38,972 nucleotides of DNA from Acrasis kona (lineage: Eukaryota; Heterolobosea; Eutetramitea; Acrasida; Acrasidae). Made by a program: the position numbers and the translations under genes. Positions 1-11,172 of this stretch are shown piece by piece. Position 1 is the first letter of the stretch. Every line of letters begins with the position of its first letter. The notes under the pieces are model-generated. The model had not been told where the DNA came from, searched no databases, and was given only the letters and a program-made list of their open reading frames with translations. The stretch is from NCBI GenBank assembly GCA_026419775.2, contig JAOPGA020000382.1:1-38972 (forward strand). Reading direction: 5' to 3'.

Positions 1-138
1 ATTTGTATTGGTACTGTTTCGACCCAGTCCTTCACCCAGTCTTTCGGAGTAAACCGGACTTGTGATTTTCTGTTTTCATTGTAAATTTTTGAATTGAACA
101 ATCAGACATACAGAAGAAGAAACATTACCAACAAAATC

Positions 139-144
139 TTTATT
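139..144 (-). terminator. Poly(A) hexamer overlapping the kinase stop codon
   Basis: AATAAA on the minus strand shares two bases with the TAA stop at 143-145. Position and motif are seen; use as a cleavage signal is inferred. Confidence 0.45.
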
Positions 145-1626
145 ACATCGTTTGAAGTTTACTCCTCCATCTCGTTAAGAGCTGTTTGTTTATTTGGGAT
201 TTTGTTTCATCAGCAGTATCAACGCTAACGTCTAAACCGAAAGTATACAAAGTGTTACCACTATTCTCAGTTAATCGACGAACGAAAGAATCACCAAATC
301 CCGGTGAAACTTCTTCAAGTTTTAATAACTTTGCAGAAATTTCTCTCAACAGCTCGTCGGCACTGCTATTATACTGTAATGACTTAAAAGTACGCGACAA
401 ACCATCTACAACAATATTCTGCATTATATTTTTAGGGGGATGCAAATCAGACACAATTGTGCCCTTAAAGGGTTGGCTCTTATTAGCCTTGACGATAGGG
501 AGGTGGTCCTGCTCATCGGGCGTAACTTTATCTTCAACAGGAATTTGTGATCTAATTATACGAGGGGAGTCTTGAGTGCTATCATCACTTTCACTTTCCT
601 CATCATCACTAGTCATAACCGGTTTTTTGGTGTGGTGAGCTTTCACCGTCCCAAAACCATCCCAAAACCCTTCTCTTGTTGTATCATTGCCATTTAGTTG
701 ATCGTCTTCTGATTCACTATCTGATTCGCTCTCCTCCAAATCAATTTTGCTGACTTTGATTTGATGTCTGGCCGCTCTTTCTACTAATTCTGTCAGTACT
801 GAAGTACTTTTGGCTGCCTTTATGAATTTGTGAGACAACAACTCGCTCGCTGTCGGACGTGCTGATGGATCTTTCGTCAAGCATAGAGAAACAAATTCCT
901 TGAATGGTTTGGAGAACTCTCCCTCTAAAACTGGAGGATTTTCTTTTGGTATTACGAATAATGCTCTCATGGCATTTAATTCGGAGTGGGGTGCTTTTCC
1001 TTTTGCCATCTCTATTGCTGTGATGCCCAGAGACCATATATCGGCTCTTCCGTCATACCCTTGTTGGTCAATGACTTCTGGTGCCTTGAACAGTGAGTTG
1101 ATAAATGGAAATATTCACTTACCATCCAATAAGGAGTTCCCACAAATGTGTAACGCTTCTTATCTGTCACGGAGGTTTTACCAACTACTCCAAGGTCGGC
1201 AAGTTTTATTTTACCATCCTGTGCAAGAAGAATGTTGGCCGCTTTAATGTCTCGATGTATTTTATGATGGTTGTGCATGTAATTGAGTGCAAGAAGCGTC
1301 TCTCTTAGAATGATGGATATGTATAATTCATCCAAAATGCCAGACTTCATTACATCTGCAATAGATCCTCCAGAGGCTAATTCCATCACTATCCACAGGT
1401 GATATTCACAAGTAAAAGATCCAAAAATCTTTACTATTTGGTCGCAATTCATAGAGCGTAGAACATGAATCTCGTCTTGAATCACTTCGATTTCATCCTG
1501 ACTAGATTCCAAGTTTATGATTTTGATTGCCACGAAAGTACCAGTTAATTTGTTTCTTGCTTTCCACACCTCTCCAAATGAACCTTTACCTATTCTTTCA
1601 ACCTTCTCAAGTACATCTGCATTCAT
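143..1626 (-). CDS. GCK-III (MST3/YSK-like) Ste20-family protein kinase
   Basis: Serine/threonine kinase of the germinal-centre kinase III group. These act in the cytoplasm and at the Golgi, often with STRIPAK and MO25 partners (family knowledge). The glycine loop (IGKGSFGEVWKA), the VAIKII lysine, HRDIKAAN and GTPYWMAPEV are all present, and the stretch IPKENPPVLEG is typical of GCK-III. Two exons (1626-1123 and 1084-143) flank a 38-nt GTAAGT...AG intron at 1085-1122, placed exactly between GTPYWM and APEV. The product is about 481 aa. I chose the ATG at 1626; the frame stays open upstream without another ATG. The tail after about residue 265 is acidic and serine-rich, then ends in a basic helix; I do not recognise a SARAH domain. 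Odd point: the Mg-binding DFG motif reads DLG. The TAA stop overlaps an AATAAA hexamer. Confidence 0.93.
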
Positions 1627-1710
1627 GTTGTCAGATGTCAGGGATGTTACAATGTTCAACGACTTTTGTTGTAATTACATCGCTTTTTATTTTGATTGCC
1701 GAGCGCATGC
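1627..1710. promoter_or_regulatory. 84-bp divergent promoter interval
   Basis: Only 84 bp separate the ATG of the GCK-III kinase (minus) from the ATG of the GPS membrane protein (plus). Both 5' UTRs and any promoter elements must fit here or extend into the opposite gene. No TATA box or other known element stands out. Confidence 0.5.
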
Positions 1711-4502
1711 ATGACGAGTAGGGTTGTTTTGGGTATACTTGTACTGCTTGTGCAATATGTCCAATCGCTCCATGTAATGCTTCAAACCGAAAAGTATATT
1801 GGACTCAAGCAGGATATAACTTTAAGAGCAGTTGTGCTCCAAGAGTTCAATTCTACCAATTTACTTTACATATGGAATATACAAGGCAACATTACGTATT
1901 CTATGGAAAGTGTTATAGTTTTATCATGGGAGAGTTTGTTTTTAGATGAGTATTCATTTGGCCTACGAGTAAAAGTGGGCGATATCTATAGCCATCAAAT
2001 GTTTGCTGTTGTTAAGAGAATTAAATTGAGCTCGCACATCACAAAGAAAGACATTCATGTTGATGCTCGAGGTCCTGTTACTATTAGGGGAGAGTGCCTA
2101 TCAGCAACAAATAATACAAAAATATCGTGGTGGTCGAAAGATTTAGATGTTCGATCTTTAAATTATAATAGCCACCATTTAAACATTCCCCAGTATTTCA
2201 TCTTATCAAAGGGAGTTTTTCGGATGAATATGAACTGCACGGACATGCTATCAAAAGAGACGATAACAGCAGTTGCTTACTTACATAACGACCAAACATT
2301 CATAAATACAAATCACTTTCGACGAATAGCAAGCATGGGCATTGTGCATGCTGCAGAGTACCTAAATAGCAAGCTGACAAAACAACAACCGGTTGGACGG
2401 GCGGGCATCAAAATCAAGACTGTTGACTTTTCAGTTTACTCTTACAAAAGTACACAGCAGCAACTATCGGGCAAGAGGATATCAATTGAAAATGTAACCT
2501 TAAAGTTACCCAATACATTTCACCGCAGAGACAAAAAACCAAGTGCTCAAACCCAAGTACATTTACAATGCAAGCGAGAGTATACAATCGAAATCCATTT
2601 TCGTCCACCAGTCAGAGCGACATTATAATGACATCGAACGTTCTCTCTGTTGAATTCTACTCCGCACAAAATCACTCTCTGATACAAGTCGAAGACCTCG
2701 TAGAACCCATCGAGTTCACATTACCAATCACACAACCCGACAATCATCACGGCATCACCTTCAAACACTCTTGCCGGTATTGGGATGTTCAATCAAAATT
2801 ATGGCTCGCCGATGGTTGCCACGTTAAAAACATTAATCAAAATCAAATCACCTGTTTATGCCATCACACCACAGACTATGCTTCTTTCGCGGACTATCTT
2901 TCCATAAACTTTACAACATTGTCTTCAGAAGAGTGGTCCTCCATTAGTACTATAGATCCTTCTAATTGTATAACTTTAATTTTTGTTTTGATATTTCCTA
3001 TTGTTTATATTGTTCTTGCTGTTGTGATAAATCTTGTCGAGTGTTTTATTTTATACGATCAAGATTTGTACAAGAAACCTCTAGAAAAGAATAAGGGTAA
3101 GGTTAGTCAACTCCATCATGAATTTAGAAAAATACACTTGTATTATTCTATTTTTTGTCCAGCTAAAGGAGATGGTAACTTTACGCGTGTGCAAAGGTTG
3201 ACCGTTGGGTATGTTTCTTTAATGGGTGTGTTTCTTGGTACTGCCATCACTTTCAACAATTCAAATTATGACAACGAACTAAGACTGTTGGAATGTGTTT
3301 TATTAGGAGATTTATTTCAAACACCTTTTGTTTTATTCTTCTCCTTCTTGTTTAGATGTACAAATCCAAGAAAAGTGTCCAATAGAAAAATCTTGCCCAA
3401 GATTGATGATGAATTGTCAAAATTACAAAAGATTAAAAATAAATGTGCGTCTTGCACGGGTGCCATGTTTAAAAAGTTGGATGAATGGTGCGAAAAACTT
3501 CTTGCAAAAATGGCTGTTATTGATAAGATTGCCGTCCTACTCTGGTTAATATTTACTATTGTTTTTATTGTCGCCATTGTTGTCGTCATTGTAGTGCTTC
3601 CTTATCTGGCCTCATGGGTACATGACATTCATTTATGGTTAGTTGGTACTGCCGCTGTCTTGGGATACACAATCATTGTGATGTTTGTTTACTTCTCAAC
3701 AAGGCTGTATGGGTATGATAAATTAATAAAAAAGAAGTGGAGGCCTTCTAAATGGGCTATTGTAGTCGCTTGTATCATGTTGCTGTTGTTTTGGTCGGCC
3801 ACACTAGCTCTTGCTATTGCAGTCCCTTTAGCAATCACAGAGGATGTAGACCCTGATTGGTATAGAAGATGTATCATTTTGTGTTGTGGCTTTTTTGTTG
3901 AGGGAGTGCTGCTTGTAATCTATTTAATAATATCTTTACGTAGACCAAAACGAATTATGATTAACAAGAAGGTTGTCGAGCAGGGGTCGCTTTCTATCGA
4001 GCTAGATAACATATCAACTGCACCATTAGATGTAGATACGTTAAATGGTGGTGAGCAGATAATCAATGTGAATGATACTCCACCAACGAGTGATGATAAA
4101 CAAGTCAATTCCGTGGCACAGAGTGTTGATGCCACTGATTCTCCTAAGAAAGTGTTGCTATCTCAAAAGATTGTTATTATGCTTAAGAAGGATCAATGGT
4201 TTCAGTGGTGGTTTTGTATACCTTTGTATATCTTGTCTTATTGTTTCATTATTGTACAGTCATATATTATAATATGCTTTGGCATCAAATTTGATTTGTG
4301 GGGAGAGAATGCTGATCCTGCAGGAACTTCTGGTATACTTTATATTCTTATATCCTTCTCTGCAATGGCAATAGAAATATTCTTGAGGTCGCCTGCGGAG
4401 TGGCTGTTACGCTCTATTGTATTCCCTTGCCTTTTGTCACTGGCCAAGAGAATGCTTTATGCTCCTGCTAAAGTAAAAAAGCTTCGATCAATCCCTAAAT
4501 AA
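1711..4502 (+). CDS. GPS/GAIN-containing polycystin-1-like multi-pass membrane protein
   Basis: The protein begins with a signal peptide (MTSRVVLGILVLLVQYVQS) and a long N-glycosylatable ectodomain. A GPS motif follows around 2770-2900 (C.YW...W..DGC, then TCLCHHTTDYASF), where GAIN-type proteins self-cleave. About nine hydrophobic segments come next. The stretch FTRVQRLT after the first membrane segment matches the polycystin-1 family, but I see no PLAT domain there. The ectodomain runs in one frame to about 2493-2530 and the rest in another. A 35-nt GT...AG intron at 2494-2528 joins the frames in phase 0, but it removes a GAIN-like strand (LKLPNTF). A one-base indel in the A6 run at 2533-2538 is the alternative. 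Start: first ATG, directly before the signal peptide. Probable role: ciliary or surface mechano/chemosensory receptor (inference from family). The TAA stop overlaps AATAAA. Confidence 0.8.
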
Positions 4503-4503
4503 A
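4498..4503 (+). terminator. Poly(A) hexamer overlapping the GPS-protein stop codon
   Basis: AATAAA spans the TAA stop at 4500-4502. It is the only good hexamer near this 3' end. Confidence 0.45.
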
Positions 4504-4633
4504 ATTAAAGCTATTATTACTCACCACTATGTGCAAGTAGATCTGAAAACAAAATTCATTACTTGAGAAATGTGTTCGCGAGTAAATTATAATTTACATA
4601 TTATTTATTAATATTACATCTACAAAGATATGC

Positions 4634-4816
4634 TCAAGTATTGTACATGAATTCCTCCTCTGGTTGGTGGAAGGAGCTGATTCCAACTTCGTAGTATACA
4701 ATGTCGTTCCAATGGTTTTGGTTCACGCGAGTAAGTGAGTCCTTCCTATTTCTGTTCGCGAGCTTGTGACTCGAGTCAGATTTGCTCACGGCCTTTGAGT
4801 AGAATTGTTGGACCAT
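4634..4816 (-). CDS. Hypothetical 60-residue protein
   Basis: A short hydrophilic open frame of 60 codons with no cysteine, signal peptide or membrane segment. Its ATG sits in a good context (AACAATGG). An AATAAATAA stretch follows roughly 25 nt past the stop on the minus strand, as expected of a real 3' end. It lies between the 3' end of the GPS protein gene and the end of DRC3. I do not recognise a family. Many microtubule inner proteins of cilia are this small, and the neighbour is a ciliary gene, but that link is speculation. It could be a chance frame. Confidence 0.4.
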   Translation of the reverse strand: MVQQFYSKAVSKSDSSHKLANRNRKDSLTRVNQNHWNDIVYYEVGISSFHQPEEEFMYNT

Positions 4817-5336
4817 TGTTTAGGTTGGTATGATGGGTTGGTATGATGTGTTGGTTGCTTGTGTTGGACTGTGTCCTGGGTGTGTTGTTGCGTTTGTTTT
4901 ATTTATGTCTCTTGGAGGTTTTTGACGTTTCTTTTTAATTGATTTGAGGGCCACCCGAAATTTAATGGTTGAGCAGGAATTTATTTTGAACATCTAAATA
5001 TAGTTCTAAATCCTTTTCTTTAAATGGACGAATAATCAAGGATAACAATAGAGTGATTATAAAATTTAATTAAAATCCTAAACACATTCAAGTTTGCGAT
5101 GATGTTCCCAACAAATGCAAAGTGATTTTCAGGAGCTTCTTTGTTTTGCTGGTTCGGTGGTGGCTCTTGAACGTGAGAAAAAGCACAAGAAGACAACCAA
5201 CATGAATAAAGCACGTTTTTCGCTATACACTTAAAAGCACAAGAAGATAAATTACAGGCTAGATCCCTGTTTATTAAAGAATGACTATATGTGCCTGTAA
5301 CAAAATAAAACAGAAATAAACGCATAAACATTATAT
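4817..5336. other. Intergenic, no supported gene
   Basis: This 520-bp gap lies between the orphan frame and the DRC3 stop. It holds an open minus frame at 5020-5331 (103 codons, hydrophobic start) that begins 5 bp past the DRC3 stop. It contains a short internal duplication (LSSCAF twice, from a repeated AGCACAAGAAGA) and matches nothing I know. I treat it as DRC3 3' UTR plus the promoter of the 60-aa frame. Confidence 0.4.
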
Positions 5337-7174
5337 TTACTGCTGATTTGTTTCCTCTCCTGCGAGATAAAAGTTATACACTTCGTTAATTTCCTCTTTG
5401 ACCCTTTCTACAAAACTATGAATCTCCGAAATCCTCGATCTATTTCTAGCATGCTCATCTAACTTCACCTTCTCCAGCTGACTTTTCATTCTTGTCTCCT
5501 CGTTTTTTGTTAAAATCTCTTCTTGAGTCTGAATGTGAGTCAAATGTGCTTCAGTAGAACGTTGAAGAATATTGAGAACTTGATCTTTGTCCTCCAAAAA
5601 CTAAAAAAGTGTCAAATAGAATTGGTCGAAGGAATTTGTTACCTCTCTAATCCGTTCAGCTGTTGATTCGTTCAAATCCAATTTATCCTTGTTGTCTGCG
5701 TCTTGGAGAAGTTTGGATTGAACCTCAAGATGGTAACTCTGCTCTGCTTGTCTGCAGTTACCAAAAAATGTTCTTATAATTTCCTGACAGTCCAGGTCCT
5801 TATAGTTGGTTATAAACTCTTCGATTACTTCTGCAAAAGCCTCAGTTTGATTGAGTTCAATCTCAATTAATTGTTGACCCAACTAAATAATTAGCTTAAA
5901 AAGAACACGGTTGCATACCGAGTGTAACGATTTGGATAATTCATCCAATAATTTCAGATCCTCTTCCTCGGATTCAGAAACCTCCTTCACACTATTAAGG
6001 ACTTGCTTTTTCTTTTTTTCAAAACTTTTTAAAAGTTGCTTGGATATATTGTTGTTTTGAAGTTGACTCTGCATTAGAGTCGAATCTAATTCCTCCAACT
6101 CGTTAGTTTTCATTTTTAGGTTGTTTAGCATCTCAGATCGGAAGGTATCCAAAAGAGAATTGAATTTATCCCGGTAACTAAATGTATGAATATTACACGT
6201 CGAGGAGAATGCTTACTTGATGGTAAACTCAGATATTCTATCTGATATAATTTCAATGTTTTTGGCCTCTGGATCAGTAGAGAACATTATGGCGAAAAGT
6301 GTGTCCGCGCCAGCCACGTTAGCTTTCTGCATCAATTCCACTTCTTGCAGATGTTTCTCATCTTTCTCCTGCTTATTTCCATCTGCTGCCTCTTTGTCAT
6401 GGAGGCCAAGAAGTTCGTCATGATAACGTTCTCTTGCTTCTTCTCTTCGTTCGTGTTTTATTTGTCTACTATTTAAAAAAGTCAACCTCTCCAAGAAGGC
6501 GATTACATAATCTTCAAATTTCTTGTTAATTAACCCACTTGAGGTTTCTTCGCACACAGGGTTATCATATATTGTGATCATAGCTAACATTGGAAATTTT
6601 CTTAAATATTTGATCTATCACGATTAGTGAACAACACATAAACTAGGTACTAACGTTCTCCTTATCACTAATTTTGTTTTTCGCAATCGATAAAAGTGTA
6701 AGATTTTTAAGATCGTCCAGATTTTCTATAACCTCTACTTGATTGCAGAAGAGCGACAAGTGACGAAGATTGTGAAGACCATTCAAGTTTTCTATTTTTT
6801 TAATCTTGTTGAAGCTTAGGTCGAGATTTTCTAGTTGCGTGAGATGAGAAAGATTTTCAATCTGCGTTATATTATTATTATCCAACTTTAATGTCCTCAG
6901 TTTGCCAAAGCCCTCAAGGTTTGAAATTCTAAAAACATCTTCATGTAAGTCTCTATTAAATGTATAATTTACTTTTAAATGAGAATTCTAGATGTTCAAC
7001 TTCGTGAAACTCCATGTTGTCTTTTTTTATTTGCAAAGTATGGAGCTTTTTATCATCATGCTCCTCTTTCTCTACTTTCTTTAATTTTATGCACTGCCTT
7101 ATTAGCGCATCATTTATAACAGTATAGCTACTAGTCTCGTAGGTGATCTTGTCAGCAGGGTGATGGTCGTCCAT
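5337..7174 (-). CDS. DRC3: Dynein regulatory complex subunit 3 (LRRC48)
   Basis: DRC3 is a structural subunit of the nexin-dynein regulatory complex on axonemal doublets, controlling dynein and ciliary waveform (family knowledge). Six exons splice to about 548 aa (human about 523). Introns lie at 6939-6972 (34 nt), 6615-6654 (40), 6178-6216 (39), 5883-5918 (36) and 5601-5642 (42), all GT...AG and all restoring frame. The N-terminal third has SDS22-type leucine-rich repeats (LENLDLSFNKIKKIENL, LRHLSLFCNQVEVIENL), capped by VIAFLERLTFLNSRQI. The rest is a charged coiled coil that follows the human protein to its C-terminus. Start: the ATG at 7174 in MDDHHPADK, upstream of VINDALIRQCIKL, which corresponds to the conserved N-terminal helix. 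The gene implies a motile flagellum. Confidence 0.95.
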
Positions 7175-7637
7175 TATAAATTGGTTGACTGTAGATATGA
7201 TTCACGAGTAACGAACACAAATCTTACTACAACCCAAACCACTAAAAATATATAATTGTTAAATAAGTGAACAGTATTATTGACCATGCATCTAACTTAT
7301 CCAACTAAAATGATTGTAAATACAAACATTTTGGTTGACAGTTTCTGCCTTGGGTAAAATGCACCCAGAAATGTGAAAAAACAACAACACCCCACCACAT
7401 ATGAGGACAAGACATGCTACATGTTGTGTATCTTGACCACACAAGGCAATATGTCCAAAAAGTTTTGGTGAAAACTCTCACAAGAAGAACATTTTATGCC
7501 TGATCATCATACACATTCTTGAAAACCTCAGAAAGTGATCCTAAAGGATGTACAGAGCCACAATTAACAGGTAATGTTCAAAACAATCGAATATATTTAA
7601 CAATAATACAGACATACACTCATTACTGATGGCATCT
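7175..7637. other. Intergenic, DRC3 promoter side
   Basis: 463 bp between the DRC3 start and the MAF1 stop, both on the minus strand. It is AT-rich with no credible coding frame and no RNA gene signature. It must contain the DRC3 promoter and MAF1 3' UTR. Confidence 0.5.
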
Positions 7638-8587
7638 TTAGAAGAAAAAGTCCTCTGGCTCGTCATCCTCACTGTATGGTTCGTTTTCCTCATCATCGTA
7701 GGAGTCATAACCGGTCGACGAATAATGCACGCCAATGTTCTTTGTGTTTGAGTAGGATGTATCGTAGTCCAATCCTCTGTATGTACGTGACCCCTTCAAG
7801 CTATTTTTGCTCTTGGCATGACACGTGAATAAAATCAACCTGCTTTGCTTCTTGTTATGGAAAAAATAGTTCCACGTCCATATCTTGCCTTCGCCTAGTG
7901 CAAGAGGATCGGAGTCTGCATCCTGGTTAATGTCTGCGACGTAACTATATATGTCACTGTCGGCCACACCGACAACCATCTCAATTATGCTCCATAACCG
8001 GGTAAGCTGCTCTCCGCTAATGACTTCTCTTAGGGACATGTTTACATTATTCATAACTTGTTGAAAGTTCTGCTCGTTTGTAAAGTCGGCAGGCTTAACT
8101 TCCGTAAAATCGTAGTCGGGGTAGGAGGTATTTAGTGTGGCAATCAAGTCGCTAAACGTCTTTCTCTTTTGCTTGGAGTCTCCGAAAGGGTCAACGTGGT
8201 TGTTTGAAAAATCATGGGGACAGGGAGGGCGTAGGGCAGGTGACAGCGGCGTTCGTTTTTGGTGTTCCTCGTAACTAAAACTATTTTTCGTTTGCTCTTT
8301 CTTTACTATGGGCCTTGAAGAAGACTTCATGGTAGCCGTTGTGGATTCGTAACTTCTCGCAAGGGTGCCTGGCTCCTTCTTCATTGCTTGATAATTTTTC
8401 TCAAGCTCCTGCGCTATTCTTTTGTCCTGGGTCGTTTGTTTGCCTGCAAATTATTAATTAATCTTTATCGGAAAAGTAACGCACAGCTGTATACTTCAAT
8501 CTTTCCATATATTATACTAGTTCCGATGTCAAACCCATCGAGGAGGCAGTTGTATGGGGACAGGTCTTGTACTTCTAGATATTTCAT
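7638..8587 (-). CDS. MAF1: MAF1, repressor of RNA polymerase III
   Basis: MAF1 binds RNA polymerase III and represses tRNA and 5S synthesis under stress and low TOR signalling, moving between cytoplasm and nucleus (family knowledge). Two exons (8587-8485, 8443-7638) flank a 41-nt intron at 8444-8484 and encode about 302 aa. Exon 1 gives the conserved MKYLEVQDL...GKIEVYSC box. Exon 2 carries LIATLNTSYPDYDF, SDIYSYVADINQDADSDP and the characteristic WTWNYFFHNKKQSRLILF. The linker between the boxes is basic and serine-rich, where regulatory phosphorylation occurs in relatives. The C-terminus is acidic (EDDEPEDFFF), as in other MAF1 proteins. The start is set by the family, which begins at MK(Y/F)LE; the frame stays open further upstream. 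Confidence 0.96.
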
Positions 8588-9284
8588 GCTGCTTGGTTCG
8601 AACGGTTGTTTTCTTTTATTTTGATTGTAGATTATTTTAGGATCTACAAAAATTAAACCAGGACTAACCCAGGCAAAATTCAAGAAATTTGTTGTTTGAC
8701 AGGATCCAATAACCGATGATCTAAGCGGGAGCGTAGTGCACCAACAAACGGAGAATTGATAATTATTACATCATGACAGATGTATAATGTCCATCAACAC
8801 AACCTTATTGACGAATAATCGTAGCCTGTGAATAAATTCTCTGAAAATCAAGTTTGTGAGTAGGTTCAGTAGGGAACGATGAAGCGCATCAAGAAAATAG
8901 AACCCATCATTGATAGATAGGCATTATCATGTAATACCTCCATGTTATCATCGAGGGAACTATTGAATTACTAGGTATGAATTCAGTGCGATAGAACAAA
9001 TCCTAAGACGAGACAGCTCGCATTTATGAATCATCTAACGTGCTAATGTGAACGTGAAAATACAAACAAGTTGAAGAAAAGAATAAAGAAGCCTATTTCA
9101 ACAATCAAATGCATTTAAATATGTGGCAAAATCGGTGACAAATAAGGCGTATTCTTATGCAATTACATACCCCACAACAGGTGTTAAACTGATTGAAAAA
9201 ATGATAGGTCATACAAGTAGAATCATACTGACAATGATGAGAACTAATAAAAGATGTTGTTGTAACTGTAATCTATTTTTATTC
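8588..9284. other. Divergent intergenic region, nothing recognised
   Basis: 697 bp between the MAF1 and adenylate-kinase-like starts. I see no tRNA boxes, no convincing frame beginning with ATG and no repeat. The adenylate kinase frame stays open upstream to about 9120, so an ATG at about 9201 or 9237 is a possible longer start. Confidence 0.5.
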
Positions 9285-11172
9285 ATGTTCAAACGTGTTG
9301 CTTTGCTTCACAACGTTGTTCGCACTTCCAGGCGCCACCAATGGCGCTTAAGCAACACACATATAAGCCGAAAATATGAAACCACGGTTCTAAAAACAGA
9401 AGAGATGACATTAGACCCTGAAATCAACAAAGAACTTGGTAAAGAGGTTAATAGAGTAGTTGAAAATAAAAATCTACAAGATTTAAATCCATCAGAGGAG
9501 AAGTCTGCAATCAAATACCTTTTTCAAAAGTATGATTTAAACAATGATGGCACTATTGATGTCGATGAGGTATAGAGGCACTTTTAAATCACAAATGATT
9601 TTGTTAGATGAAAGTCATGATTGAGGATGCTAGAAAGTCAGAGAAGGAATCTGGGGGGATTTCATTTTTGAAAATGACAGATAGTTTGAGCGACGAACAG
9701 CTTAACAAGGTTTTTGATAGCGTAAAGAAAGAAGAGGAGGGTCATATAAATTTTAAAGAATTTAGAGAATTGTGCGAAAAGTACAATATCATTGATAGTG
9801 GTCATGTAAAAACCCAGCAACTCATGCACGATCTTTTATCACAATGGATTGGTTAGTAATTTTAAGTTATGACTAACATGTTTTCAGGATCTGTTGAGAT
9901 TGAAGACCACACAATTATTTTCCAGAGCGTGTGGAGCAAACTTCAAGAAAAGTACGGTACGGAGGATATAATATTTCCGAGAGAGTTTTTGTTGCTTGGT
10001 GGAGCGCCTGGTGCTGGTAAAGGCACAGTAACTCCATTCATTGTTGGAACTAGAGGATATACAGCGCCTCCACTTGTTATGAGTGATCTACTAAACTCTC
10101 CACAAGCTAAAAAGATTAAAGTAAGAATTGACTGGTTGCTTCTTTTAATCAACTTCTTTAGGCGTCTGGTGGTTTGGTGGGTGACTTTGAGGTCATTGGG
10201 CTATTGTTTGAAAAGCTAATGGACCCCGTATACAGAAGTGGTGTTATTATAGATGGATTTCCAAGAACAAAAGTACAAGTCGAAGTAGTCAAACTACTTC
10301 GTGACAAATTGATAGTTTTGCACGAAAAGCATCATATGGACCATGAGCTAAGCAAGCAATTCCCAAGGACAATTTTTCGCACGCTCATGTTGTTTGTAGA
10401 AGGTTTGTTGCTCGATTACATGTTTTAATCATTTGTAGAAAAGGAAAGTGTCGAGAGACAGCTGATGAGAGGTCACCAAATCAAAGCGCACAACGAAAGA
10501 GTGCTTGAATCTGGAGAGGGGAAGCTTTTGGAATTACGTGAAACTGACATTAGTGTTGATTTGGCCAAGGGTCGTTACTTGTCATTTAAAGAACATACTT
10601 TTGATTCATTGTTTGCTTTGAAAAAGTTTTTCCCATATCACTTCATCAACGCTCAAGGAACAATAGCTGACACCGAAAAGAAGATTGAACGCGAATTGCT
10701 TTACCAGAGGTAAGTAGACATCAAGTACACATTCATCTAATCATTTAGTTCTCTCGAATTAGATGAGGACACTTTCCACACTGTTAAAATATTACCAACA
10801 GCAAAAGCAGTAATTATGAATGCAAGACAAGAGCTTGTCGCCCGTCTAAACGATTATCAACAATTTCACACGGAGACTTTTAAGCATGTGGTCAAGGTGA
10901 TAAAAGACGAAGTCATGACAGTGGTTAGAATGCACGTTATGGCAGGAAGAGCTCATGTTGTGTCTACTAATCCTGTATTTCAAATGGATTTATCTGTTCA
11001 AATGCTGATTGATATTTTGAGCGATCGAGGATTTAGTGTGGTTGTGGAAAAGCAATTGGTAGCCGTGCCGCAAATGATTGGATCCGACGACCATAAGATC
11101 CTCAATGAGAAAGTAACTCAACACAGGTTTATAATTACCTTTGATAAACCAACCATTATCCATAAAGATTAA
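9285..11172 (+). CDS. EF-hand adenylate-kinase-type nucleotide kinase, probably mitochondrial
   Basis: Six exons encode about 565 aa. Introns lie at 9570-9607 (38 nt), 9852-9887 (36), 10121-10161 (41), 10403-10438 (36) and 10710-10748 (39). The start at 9285 gives a presequence rich in Arg and lacking acids (MFKRVALLHNVVRTSRR), typical of a mitochondrial signal. Next is a canonical EF-hand loop (DLNNDGTIDVDE) and a degenerate second one (EEEGHINFKEF). The kinase part has the P-loop GGAPGAGKGT, the NMP-binding segment LVMSDLL and VIIDGFPRT of adenylate kinases. A long extension follows (DSLFALKKFFPYHFINAQGTI, then about 150 residues). Expected reaction: phosphoryl transfer between ATP and a nucleoside monophosphate, plausibly calcium-tuned (inference). 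An ADK variant with the same C-terminal extension occurs in some protists and algae. Exact substrate unknown. Confidence 0.87.

Noticed and set aside
2533-2538. Programmed -1 frameshift at the A6 run of the GPS gene
   Set aside because: C-AAA-AAA is only a weak slippery site and no obvious downstream stem is visible; an intron or sequencing indel is simpler. Kept only as a question in the findings.
5020-5331. 103-codon secreted-looking protein after DRC3
   Set aside because: It starts 5 bp past the DRC3 stop, contains a short DNA duplication (LSSCAF twice), has no family match and no convincing promoter or poly(A) context.
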